NCBI GenBank assembly: GCA_023265215.1
Contig: JAHFUH010000175.1
Span: 2,261-9,188 of the forward strand
Reading direction: 5' to 3'
Source: Acidobacteriota bacterium
GTDB taxonomy: Bacteria > Acidobacteriota > UBA6911
Length of the DNA stretch: 6,928 nt
Every line of letters starts with the position of its first letter. Position 1 is the first letter of the stretch. The notes below the pieces were generated by a model. That model did not search any database, was not told the DNA's origin, and saw nothing but the letters and a program-made list of their open reading frames with translations. The translations under genes were made by a program, and so were the position numbers. This document shows positions 1 to 6,388 of the stretch, piece by piece.

Positions 1-216
1 GAGGCGATGCGGCGCCTTGCATCTGCCCACGCGAAGCCAGGAACGCGGCCCCTCCTAATACTCGGACAGGCTCCTAGCCTTGCTCTCTCTTAGCCTAACG
101 CGCATGGCATCCAGATCTCACTTCAATTGCCTGACGCCCCAGGGGCTCGCAAAAAACGCGATATCAATCTCCGGGTGAGAAGACAAAGGCATCCGGGTTG
201 TTGAATAACCTTGGAC
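1..216. other. Non-coding stretch downstream of moeA
   Basis: I find no convincing gene here on either strand and nothing that folds like a tRNA. Visible elements are a 5-bp stem with a 3-base loop (AGGCT at 68-72, AGCCT at 76-80), an A6 run at 151-156, and a possible weak terminator at 171-196. On the minus strand an AGGAGG sequence lies at about 52-57, but no start codon sits at a normal distance, so a gene starting at the left edge is not supported. The stretch may be the spacer before another minus-strand gene outside the window. Confidence 0.5.
171..196 (-). terminator. Possible weak terminator after moeA
   Basis: On the plus strand CCGGGTG (171-177) faces CATCCGG (190-196) across a 12-base loop. 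In the minus-strand transcript one of the seven pairs becomes an A-C mismatch. A run of six T follows on the minus strand (156-151), but about 15 bases beyond the stem, which is too far for a classic intrinsic terminator. Its position 20 bases past the moeA stop is right, but the structure is weak. Confidence 0.22.
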
Positions 217-1482
217 CTAGGTCAAAGACCGCACCGGGTGTTTGAGTTGGACCGGGATAACCTCACCGGTCTTTAAAACTTCGGTCCCCTCGGGAATGCA
301 GATAAGGCTGTTGGCGCCGGCGATGGCTTGCAAGCGACTGCCGCCCCGGTGCGATTTGACATCGTAGCCGCCACTCGAATCCCGGGACAACACGGCATCC
401 TTGAACTCGGTCCAGTCTCGATGCCGGCTTTGCAAATTTTCTGAAAGCCGAGCCGGAACAGATTGCAGTGGAGGGCGATTGTCCCCCGACATGCGCAGGA
501 TTCCAGGCAACGCCAGCTGAAGAAAAGCCATCTCGTTGCTGGCCGGCCCCCCGGGGAGACAAAATACCGGCTTATCTCCGCACAATCCAAAAGCAGCTCC
601 CTTTCCCGGTCCCATGCGCAGATGATGGAATCCCTGCCGCCATCCGAGTTCGACAAGCACGCCGACTACGAGGTCGCGCGCGCTCAGCCACGCGCCGCCG
701 CTGGTCAGAAGAACATCCGCTTCCAACAACTGCTTTTCTATTTCCGAAGCGATAGCCGGCGCGTTATCCCTTACCACCGAGGTCCGGCAATCAATGCCGA
801 AAGAATTCAGCCAGGCTTTTATTGCAACAAGATTACTGGCATAAACTTGACCCGGGCGGATCTCTTGGCCCGGCAGAACAATTTCATCGCCGATACATAC
901 AATCGCAGCCTTCGCACGCCGGTATGCGTAAACCTCGCTGATCCCCGCGGCGGCCGCTAACCCCATAATGCCGGGAAGAAAGACCCCGCCTTCGGCAACA
1001 ACAACGGAGCCGGCTGCAACTTCGCTCCCCTTCTGAAGAATGTTCCGGCCTACTTCGGCATCCGCCCGGATGTAAACATTTTTATTTGAAACTTCTTCGC
1101 AGAATTCTCCGGATACAACCGCTTCCGCTCCCGATGGAATCGGGGCGCCCGTGCAAACTTTTACAGCCTCACCGGATTTCAATTGAACCACAAGGGTTGA
1201 GCCGGCGAAAACGGATCCGGCCAGCTTGAGGGAAATCGGCACTTCCCTTTTCGCAAGCGCCACATCGGCAGATTTCACAGCAAAGCCGTCTTTGAGTGAA
1301 GCATCAATCGAAGGGTAGCTCACAAGAGCGGTTGCATTCCTGGCAGCGATGCGATTGGCGCTAAGGCTCAGCGGCAATTTCTCAACACCCAACGGCCGGA
1401 TGTTTGAGCAGATAAGATCGAATGCTTCACAATAGCCGACGTAGCCGGCGCCTTCATCAATTTCGTAAGATTCAGTATGCAA
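217..1482 (-). CDS. moeA: Molybdopterin molybdenumtransferase (MoeA), divergent subtype
   Basis: MoeA inserts molybdate into adenylylated molybdopterin, the last common step of molybdenum cofactor synthesis, in the cytoplasm. The 421 residues match the family length of about 400-410. Recognisable in order: an N-terminal segment with NIRPLG (27-32); the DASLKDGFAV motif (60-69), equivalent to the usual DxSxMDGYA; TGAPIPSGAEAVV (111-123); GRNILQKGSEV (145-155); the IGDE loop (197-200) of the MogA-like domain; TSGG (260-263) leading to Asp270; GPGKG (291-295); LPGGPASNE (309-317); and a C-terminal domain IV from about 340. Several motifs depart from the E. coli form: GGAWLSARD replaces GGVSVGxxD, GPGK lacks the first Lys of KPGK, and PGGPAS replaces PGNPVS. 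The only start in frame after the stop at 1489-1491 is TTG (1480-1482), with no good Shine-Dalgarno, so the N-terminus is uncertain by a few residues. It lies 71 bases downstream of the GNAT gene and may be cotranscribed. No other cofactor gene is in the window. Confidence 0.93.
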   Translation of the reverse strand: MHTESYEIDEGAGYVGYCEAFDLICSNIRPLGVEKLPLSLSANRIAARNATALVSYPSIDASLKDGFAVKSADVALAKREVPISLKLAGSVFAGSTLVVQLKSGEAVKVCTGAPIPSGAEAVVSGEFCEEVSNKNVYIRADAEVGRNILQKGSEVAAGSVVVAEGGVFLPGIMGLAAAAGISEVYAYRRAKAAIVCIGDEIVLPGQEIRPGQVYASNLVAIKAWLNSFGIDCRTSVVRDNAPAIASEIEKQLLEADVLLTSGGAWLSARDLVVGVLVELGWRQGFHHLRMGPGKGAAFGLCGDKPVFCLPGGPASNEMAFLQLALPGILRMSGDNRPPLQSVPARLSENLQSRHRDWTEFKDAVLSRDSSGGYDVKSHRGGSRLQAIAGANSLICIPEGTEVLKTGEVIPVQLKHPVRSLT

Positions 1483-1492
1483 AGATGTTTAT

Positions 1493-1550
1493 CTTGGAGT
1501 CTTGGATGTACGCTAGAGTCACTCTAAGACTCCAAGTCTCCAAGTCTCCA
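1493..1550. repeat. Hairpin and 8-bp tandem repeat between the GNAT gene and moeA
   Basis: An 11-bp perfect inverted repeat has arms CTTGGAGTCTT (1493-1503) and AAGACTCCAAG (1526-1536). Inside its loop is a second palindrome, TAGAGT-C-ACTCTA (1514-1526). Overlapping the right arm is a tandem repeat of the unit TCCAAGTC, two and a half copies at 1531-1550. Nearly all of the 71-base spacer is therefore repeat. In the minus-strand transcript the stem would form just before the moeA start. No U-run follows it, so it is a poor intrinsic terminator; it could instead be a leader structure or a dispersed intergenic repeat. Confidence 0.7.
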
Positions 1551-1553
1551 ACT

Positions 1554-2435
1554 TTATTTGTTTTTTTCAAGGAAGTAGAAAGCGCGTAGTCGGCCGTCCT
1601 GTTCCATTACCCAAAAATCAGTGGCCACATAATCTTTTTTGAAATAGTGACGGAATGCCTGCCGGAGTTTTCCCTGCCATTCGAGCGCCATGCCCAGGTC
1701 CCGGCTTTTAATTTCCGGAAGATTGTAGGGCACTTCAAATAAGAACTGGTCCTCTGTGCAGTTCAGTTTAACAGCAGAGGAGTTTGCCATTCCAGGCGCA
1801 ACCTCATCTAAATGATTGATAATGGTGTACTGTTTCAGCTCTTTGCGAAAATCATGGCGCTGCGGCCCTGCATCGAGGCGGCCGATTACAGAATTGCTAT
1901 CGAGATCCCAATAGGTCATCAGCCTGTCCGTGGGCAACCCCCGATCGGAGGAACTGGTCGTTTCCCCGCAGAAATTTTCTTCATAGGCAGTTGCCCGCGC
2001 TCCCAGTTTTCCCAGAGTGAAGTATGCGTTCATCGGCAGCACCGGGTCAAAGGATGATGTCACTGCCGTGATCTTGCGCTTCAATGCTTCTTTCCTCTGC
2101 GCCAGTTTCAGCTTGAACCCGACATCGAAATTTCTGTATGCCGCGCGCACCGCAAGCATGCAGGAGTGTTGGATGGGTTCCCCATTCAAGACGCCAAGGA
2201 TGCTGAAAGCAAACCCTATGAGATCGCCAAGACTGTTGTAAGCCCCAAGCAAAATACCGCCGGTGCGGGATGCCACGAGCAGCATCTGGGCCGGGAATAT
2301 GTCCAAGTCCTGCGAATGCCAAACTTCCCGTTGGATGTCTTCACAGGCCTTGTAGTCCGCCATGTTGTGCAAAGGGGCAACTGAAACTTTGATCTCATCT
2401 TTTCTCTTTTTTCTGCGAACCGCTGGGGACATCAT
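1554..2435 (-). CDS. GNAT-superfamily acetyltransferase-like protein (COG3375 type)
   Basis: The 293-residue protein resembles the predicted GNAT acetyltransferases of COG3375, whose substrates are unknown. GNAT proteins move the acetyl group of acetyl-CoA to an amine or similar acceptor. Family-like features: QREVWHSQDLDIFP (35-48); GGILLGAYNSLGDLIGFAFS (59-78), forming beta strands; MLAVRAAYRNFDVGFKLKLA (93-112), the acetyl-CoA region; and SSFDPVLPMNAYFTLGKLG (127-145) and RGLPTDRL (165-172), which are typical of this group. The pyrophosphate-binding loop, normally R/Q-x-x-G-x-G/A, reads RNFDVG (101-106), with Asp in place of the middle Gly. The part after residue 180 is less conserved. ATG codons stand at 2435 and 2432; GAGG lies 5 nt before the second, so 2432 may be the real start. 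The start overlaps the end of namZ, suggesting translational coupling. The family call is fairly sure; the substrate is unknown. Confidence 0.82.
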   Translation of the reverse strand: MMSPAVRRKKRKDEIKVSVAPLHNMADYKACEDIQREVWHSQDLDIFPAQMLLVASRTGGILLGAYNSLGDLIGFAFSILGVLNGEPIQHSCMLAVRAAYRNFDVGFKLKLAQRKEALKRKITAVTSSFDPVLPMNAYFTLGKLGARATAYEENFCGETTSSSDRGLPTDRLMTYWDLDSNSVIGRLDAGPQRHDFRKELKQYTIINHLDEVAPGMANSSAVKLNCTEDQFLFEVPYNLPEIKSRDLGMALEWQGKLRQAFRHYFKKDYVATDFWVMEQDGRLRAFYFLEKNK

Positions 2436-3657
2436 TGCCTCGCTTTCTTAAGTCTTGTATTGAATCATAGATCAAAGCTTTTCTTCTTTTAGCCAGAAAA
2501 TCCTGCATTTCAGGCAGGCCTGCCTGAAGCACTTCAGCCGGCCCTTCTCCCGCCTTCAATCTTTTCATAGCCGCCACATTTCCCAGCAAACGAATAGCGG
2601 TCCCCATATCGAATTTTTCCGGGTACAACCGGTGCAAAACCGAAATGAGGGTAAGCCCGACCCGGACAGAATTGAGTCTTTCACAATTCGTAATCAGGAT
2701 ATTGACACCACCGCATAGGACGCCCTGATAATTGCTGGTGTTCGGAGTAAAAAATAGAGGCACGAATTCCACACCCGGGAGTTGAGCCGATTTCAACGCA
2801 GCCGCAAAGCTGCGCGGTTCGATCCAAGGCGCTCCAACCAGTTCGAAAGGCCTTTCCGTACCACGCCCCACCGACACTACATCTTCCAAAAGGCAAATGC
2901 CGGGATAGAGGAGGACTTCCAGCATGTTGCGCATATTGGGCGAAGTATTCACCCACGCCTGCCCGGTATCCCAAAAATAATAGGAACGCCGCCAGCCCTT
3001 CATTGCAATGACATGCAATTGCGCCCCGATTTTGTTCTGGACATTGAAATATTTCGCAAGCTCCCCAACGGTCATCCCGTGGCGTATCGGGAGAGACATG
3101 TACCCGACAAACGAAAACTTATCCTTGTCCAGCATCGGCCCCTCGATTTTCAACCCGCCGATCGGATTGGGCCTATCCAGCACGTAAAAAGGAATTCCCT
3201 GCTTTGCCGCAGCCTCCATGCAATAAGCCATTGTCGTGATGTATGTGTAAAACCTAGCTCCTATGTCCTGGACGTCAAAGACCAGCGCATCAATTCCTTT
3301 GAGCATCTCAGGAGTCGGGCGCCGGGCCTCTCCGTATAGGCTGTAAATGGGAAGACCCGTCAATTCATCTATTGAGGAGCCAACCGCAGCGTCCAAAACT
3401 CCGCGGATACCGTGCTCAGGGCTGAAGAGCGCAACCAGTTTGCATGCGTTGGACCGGAACAGCAGATCGATCGTGGTGGTCCCGTCGGCAGCTAATCCGG
3501 TGTGATTTGTGATAAGCCCGACGCTCTTTCCCGCTAAGGGCGCAAAATTCTGCTCACGCAAAACATCGATTCCGTTTAAAACCTTTGGCGCTTCATCGGC
3601 ACTTGCCGTGCAGACGAACCCCAAAAGAAAACTTATCAGCATCAAAATGCGCTTCAA
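2395..3657 (-). CDS. namZ: Secreted exo-beta-N-acetylmuramidase NamZ family (DUF1343, GH171)
   Basis: Characterised NamZ enzymes (Bacillus subtilis YbbC, Tannerella forsythia) release terminal MurNAc from the non-reducing end of peptidoglycan fragments. The 420 residues carry the family motifs in order: LITNHTG (48-54), SPEHGIRG (79-86), YSLYG (105-109), DVQDIGARFYTYITTM (128-143), DRPNPIGG (161-168), PIRHGMTVGEL (190-200), PNMRN (240-244), YPG (251-253) and SVGRGTERPFELVGAPWI (262-279). The Glu in SPEHG is a likely catalytic residue by family knowledge. I place the start at TTG 3655-3657: AGGAGT stands 7 nt upstream, and the product begins MKR, then a hydrophobic run ending TASA (17-20), a normal signal peptide with cleavage near residue 20. 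An ATG at 3699 would add 14 residues that spoil this signal and has no ribosome site. No lipobox cysteine fits the cleavage point, so a soluble periplasmic enzyme is inferred. The C-terminus is basic (KKEKR). The symporter gene lies upstream and the GNAT gene overlaps its end. Confidence 0.92.
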   Translation of the reverse strand: MKRILMLISFLLGFVCTASADEAPKVLNGIDVLREQNFAPLAGKSVGLITNHTGLAADGTTTIDLLFRSNACKLVALFSPEHGIRGVLDAAVGSSIDELTGLPIYSLYGEARRPTPEMLKGIDALVFDVQDIGARFYTYITTMAYCMEAAAKQGIPFYVLDRPNPIGGLKIEGPMLDKDKFSFVGYMSLPIRHGMTVGELAKYFNVQNKIGAQLHVIAMKGWRRSYYFWDTGQAWVNTSPNMRNMLEVLLYPGICLLEDVVSVGRGTERPFELVGAPWIEPRSFAAALKSAQLPGVEFVPLFFTPNTSNYQGVLCGGVNILITNCERLNSVRVGLTLISVLHRLYPEKFDMGTAIRLLGNVAAMKRLKAGEGPAEVLQAGLPEMQDFLAKRRKALIYDSIQDLRKRGNDVPSGSQKKEKR

Positions 3658-3664
3658 CGGCCAT

Positions 3665-3670
3665 ACTCCT
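3665..3670 (-). promoter_or_regulatory. Ribosome binding site deciding the namZ TTG start
   Basis: The minus strand reads AGGAGT, then seven bases, then TTG (3655-3657). This supports the TTG over the upstream ATG at 3699. An ATG at 3662-3664 is in another frame. Confidence 0.7.
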
Positions 3671-3728
3671 GGAAGCCGGATTATACAACAAATCGCCATT
3701 TCTGGAAGTAAGTCGATATTTCTTAATC

Positions 3729-3777
3729 GTTTCCCGTTTCATGTTTGCGCTGAAATCAGAAAATGCGAACAGGAAAC
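3729..3777. repeat. Imperfect inverted repeat between symporter and namZ
   Basis: GTTTCC (3729-3734) pairs with GGAAAC (3772-3777). Inside, TGTTTGC (3742-3748) pairs with GCGAACA (3765-3771) apart from one G-T wobble. Seven unpaired bases (3735-3741) lie between the two stems on one side. In the minus-strand transcript the wobble becomes a mismatch. It begins three bases past the symporter stop, so it could protect the 3' end or attenuate read-through into namZ; there is no U-run. It may be chance. Confidence 0.3.
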
Positions 3778-3779
3778 CT

Positions 3780-5567
3780 TCAATCTATGACGGTTTTCCA
3801 ACCGCGCCTATTGAGATCCCGATAGATCAGCCAGCCCGCAAATGCCGCCAGGACCAGAAATCCCACGCCGGCCCCCGGCTGCCCAAAAATCAATTTGCCC
3901 ACCCCAAACAAAGTCATGTACACAAGCACGCAGCCGCAAATCCAATCGAGCAGATTGCAGCCTCCGTCGTGTCTCGGGATTACATCTTTGGCCTTTCGGG
4001 CCACAGGCCCCCACAACGCAGCACTCGGGCGAACCCTGCGATAAAAAGCAAGCAGAACCTCTTCTTTTTCCGGAGAGGTAAGCAGGGTCGCGGCGAGCCA
4101 GATCGCCGTTGAACATGCAACAGTAATGAGGACGATATAGGCAAATTGCAGAGGATCGTCGCTGTTCAGCTTGAAATATTGCTGCAAAAGAATGGACACG
4201 ACAAAAGAAGTCAACATGGCAAAAATTTCGCTCCAGGCGTTAATTCTCCACCAAAACCACCGAAGGATGAAAACGCTTCCGGTCCCCGCACCGATCGCAA
4301 TCAGGAATTTCCAGGCGCCGGCGATGGAATCCTGATAATAGGTTACGAAGCAGGAAATCACCATAATGAGAAGAGTCGCGGCCTGGGAAATCTTTACATA
4401 ATGCTTTTCATTGCGGCTGCGTACGAGGAACCGTTTGTAGAAATCGTTCACCAGATAGGAAGCTCCCCAGTTCAGCTGAGTTCCTATTGTGGACATGTAG
4501 GCGGCGGCAAAAGCTGCGATCATTACGCCACGCAAGGCCGAAGGAAAAACCCCGGGATCGATAATGACTTTGATAAAGCCCGATTCTTTGTCCGCTAAAG
4601 TGGGATAGAGAACCAGCGAGCAGAGCGCAGTCAAAATCCACGGCCACGGGCGCACTGCGTAATGGGCGATGTTGAACCAGAGCGTCGCCAAAAGGGAATG
4701 CTTTTCATCCTTTGCGCAGAAGATTCTCTGGGCGATGTACCCGCCGCCGCCCGGCTCTGCGCCCGGGTACCAGGTAGCCCACCAATTGACGGCGAGGTAG
4801 ACAACAAACGTAATCATCGGCATCCAGATAGACCCGATTTCCGGAGTAAAGGAAAGAATGGAGCCATGCCCGCCGCTGGCAGCGGCTTTGGCCGAATCCA
4901 GAGCCAAAAGCTTAAGCTTCAGTTCTCCCATGCCGCCCACGGCTCTCACCGCGAAAAAGGAGAGGATAATCATCATGCCCATCTTCAACACGAACTGAAA
5001 AAGATCCGTGACCAGAACGCCCCACAACCCGGAGAGAGTTGAAATCAGCGCAGTGACCATCATGATTGCGAAAACCAACAGGAGTGCCTGGAGCTTCGTA
5101 ATTCCGAAAATCATCATGAGGATTTTCACCATTGCCAAATTCACCCAGCCCATGATGATGCAGTTGATGGGCAACCCGAGGTAAAGGGCCCGGAAACCGC
5201 GCAAAATTGCCGCCGGCCTTCCGCTATAGCGAATTTCCGCAAACTCCACATCCGTCATAACTCCAGCGCGGCGCCACAGACGGGCGTAGAAAAACACCGT
5301 CAACATGCCGCTCATCAGCATGTTCCACCACAGCCAGTTCCCGGCAATGCCATAGCTGGCAACGAGCCCGGTCACTGCCAGAGGCGTATCTGCCGCGAAA
5401 GTCGTGGCAACCATTGAAGTGCCTGCCAGCCACCAGGTCACTTTCCTGCCGCCTACAAAATAATCCTCGGTGGATGCTGTTGCCCTTTTTCTGTAATAAA
5501 GACCAATTGCGAGATTGAGCAAAAAATATGCGGCAACTGCCAGCCAGTCGACGAGTCCCAGTTGCAT
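3780..5567 (-). CDS. Sodium:solute symporter family (SSS) transporter
   Basis: This is a large integral inner-membrane protein of the sodium:solute symporter family (the SGLT/PutP/NanT type, LeuT fold), which uses the sodium gradient to import a small solute. The 595 residues (from the ATG) contain roughly 14-15 hydrophobic segments, at about 7-25, 43-63, 75-96, 122-152, 160-182, 187-210, 248-266, 292-322, 345-375, 396-412, 420-440, 446-465, 474-497, 540-561 and 567-586. Family features are EDYFVGGRK (34-42) after the first helix, TTFAADTPLAVTG (55-67), the GAEPGGGGYIAQRIF stretch (269-283), and AAYMSTIGTQLNWG (355-368) followed by NDFYKRF (374-380). The last of these corresponds to the helix carrying the Na2-site Ser/Thr. 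The start is ATG 5565-5567, with AGGAGG 5 nt upstream; an adjacent TTG at 5570 is only 2 nt from that site and less likely. The substrate cannot be read from sequence; lying upstream of namZ on the same strand hints at an amino sugar or muropeptide product. Confidence 0.93.
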   Translation of the reverse strand: MQLGLVDWLAVAAYFLLNLAIGLYYRKRATASTEDYFVGGRKVTWWLAGTSMVATTFAADTPLAVTGLVASYGIAGNWLWWNMLMSGMLTVFFYARLWRRAGVMTDVEFAEIRYSGRPAAILRGFRALYLGLPINCIIMGWVNLAMVKILMMIFGITKLQALLLVFAIMMVTALISTLSGLWGVLVTDLFQFVLKMGMMIILSFFAVRAVGGMGELKLKLLALDSAKAAASGGHGSILSFTPEIGSIWMPMITFVVYLAVNWWATWYPGAEPGGGGYIAQRIFCAKDEKHSLLATLWFNIAHYAVRPWPWILTALCSLVLYPTLADKESGFIKVIIDPGVFPSALRGVMIAAFAAAYMSTIGTQLNWGASYLVNDFYKRFLVRSRNEKHYVKISQAATLLIMVISCFVTYYQDSIAGAWKFLIAIGAGTGSVFILRWFWWRINAWSEIFAMLTSFVVSILLQQYFKLNSDDPLQFAYIVLITVACSTAIWLAATLLTSPEKEEVLLAFYRRVRPSAALWGPVARKAKDVIPRHDGGCNLLDWICGCVLVYMTLFGVGKLIFGQPGAGVGFLVLAAFAGWLIYRDLNRRGWKTVID

Positions 5568-5572
5568 CAAAG

Positions 5573-5578
5573 CCTCCT
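5573..5578 (-). promoter_or_regulatory. Strong ribosome binding site of the symporter gene
   Basis: The minus strand reads AGGAGG, then CTTTG, then ATG (5565-5567). The 5-nt spacing favours this ATG over the TTG directly before it. Confidence 0.8.
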
Positions 5579-5590
5579 TACACGGGTCTG

Positions 5591-5628
5591 CACGGATAAA
5601 ACTATCCTATGCGGTTTTGGATTCCGTG
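5591..5628. repeat. Hairpin in the symporter leader
   Basis: CACGGA (5591-5596) pairs with TCCGTG (5623-5628), and AAAAC (5598-5602) pairs with GTTTT (5614-5618), leaving an 11-base loop and a small uneven internal loop. A second CACGG at 5581-5585 could pair with the same CCGTG (5624-5628), giving an alternative fold closer to the ribosome site at 5573-5578. It could be a leader control element, part of the DUF47 gene's 3' end, or a dispersed intergenic repeat. Confidence 0.4.
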
Positions 5629-5648
5629 TATAGCAAATGGTTTGAGAT

Positions 5649-5698
5649 TTTGAGTCTTGGCGAAAATGCTCAAAGACGCGAAGATAAAAAGACTCAAA
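5649..5698. repeat. Inverted repeat downstream of the DUF47 gene
   Basis: A perfect 10-bp inverted repeat has arms TTTGAGTCTT (5649-5658) and AAGACTCAAA (5689-5698), with 30 bases between. Within the loop CTTGGCG (5656-5662) nearly matches the complement of CGCGAAG (5677-5683). The GAGTCTT/AAGACTC core also occurs in the repeat at 1493-1536, which hints at a dispersed repeat family. On the minus strand a T5 run falls in the loop, not after the stem, so this is not a classic terminator. Confidence 0.5.
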
Positions 5699-5718
5699 CT
5701 GCTGGTGGTTGAGGGATT

Positions 5719-6336
5719 TTAGTTGTTTTTGACGACGATGGATTCCAGGACATTGGCAACATCTTCCGCTTTATCCGTGGCCGCCTCCAGCGTCTCGATT
5801 ATTTCTTTGCGCTTTATGACTTCTATCGGATCTTTCACTTCATCGAAAAGGGATCCAATGGCCGCCTGGAAAAGCCGGTCTGCGTCATTCTCCAGACGGT
5901 TGATTTCAATGCAACGCTCGACTACGTGATCGTTGTCCTTCAGGTTGGAAACCGCAGCACCCAATTCCACCGCCTGGCACAAGAGTACAGCAACCAGTTC
6001 CGCAGCGTTGTGGATAGGCTCATTGATTCGAAACAACACAATTCTTATCGCTGTGTTGTCAATCAGATCGAGGACGTCGTCGAGGGCTTTGCTGAGATCA
6101 TAAAGATCTTCCCGATCGATCGGCGTTACGAAGGTTTTGTTCAGTTCATCGATAACCTGGTGCGTCAGTTCGTCCCCTTTGTGCTCAATATCTTTGATTT
6201 TTGCAGCTAATGGGGTAAGGTCATCCGCCGGATTTCGCAGCATAGTGCCGAGAATTTCAGCGGCCTCCAAAATATGGACAGTCATCTGGCTGAAAATTTT
6301 AAAGAATTTTTCGTCCTTTTTAAAAATTTTGCCCAT
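5719..6336 (-). CDS. DUF47 / PhoU-like phosphate transport regulatory protein
   Basis: The 205-residue protein is cytoplasmic and almost wholly alpha-helical, as in the DUF47 family, which shares the PhoU fold of helical bundles with acidic metal-binding motifs. Typical signatures are MGKIFKKDEKFFKIF (1-15), IEHKGDELTHQ (50-60), TPIDREDLYDLS (71-82), NRLENDADRLF (146-156) and EATDKAEDVANVLE (184-197). The length is normal for the family. Members usually sit next to a PiT-type low-affinity phosphate permease and are thought to modulate it. Here the next gene downstream is the sodium:solute symporter, 151 nt away, and upstream there is only non-coding DNA, so the expected partner is absent. The start is ATG 6334-6336, with an AAAGG-like site about 5 nt upstream. 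Family assignment is secure; the partner and phosphate role are inferred. Confidence 0.9.
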   Translation of the reverse strand: MGKIFKKDEKFFKIFSQMTVHILEAAEILGTMLRNPADDLTPLAAKIKDIEHKGDELTHQVIDELNKTFVTPIDREDLYDLSKALDDVLDLIDNTAIRIVLFRINEPIHNAAELVAVLLCQAVELGAAVSNLKDNDHVVERCIEINRLENDADRLFQAAIGSLFDEVKDPIEVIKRKEIIETLEAATDKAEDVANVLESIVVKNN

Positions 6337-6360
6337 AAACCCCTTTGCACCGGTTTGATT

Positions 6361-6388
6361 AAATTAGCCTGCCTGTTTGGGGCATCAA
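6361..6388 (-). promoter_or_regulatory. Possible promoter of the DUF47 gene
   Basis: On the minus strand a TTGATG (-35-like, 6383-6388) is followed after 16 bases by TAATTT (-10-like, 6361-6366). An overlapping TTTAAT (6358-6363) is a closer -10 match but lies 19 bases away. The site is about 25-50 bases upstream of the ATG, as expected for a short leader, but the match is only partial. Confidence 0.3.

Noticed and set aside
1..216. tRNA or other structured RNA gene at the left edge
   Set aside because: No T-arm consensus and no cloverleaf pairing could be found; only short isolated stems.
214..223. Perfect 10-bp palindrome GACCTAGGTC at the moeA stop
   Set aside because: A single short palindrome overlapping a stop codon, with no loop and no partner; likely chance.
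463..960. Open frame of 165 codons on the plus strand
   Set aside because: It is antisense to the well-supported moeA gene and its translation is basic and low in family-like motifs; it is a shadow frame.
1483..1553. Moco riboswitch upstream of moeA
   Set aside because: The spacer is only 71 bases and consists of simple repeats; the known molybdenum cofactor riboswitch is longer and differently folded.
5568..5570. TTG as the symporter start
   Set aside because: It lies only 2 nt from AGGAGG, while the ATG directly after it has 5-nt spacing.
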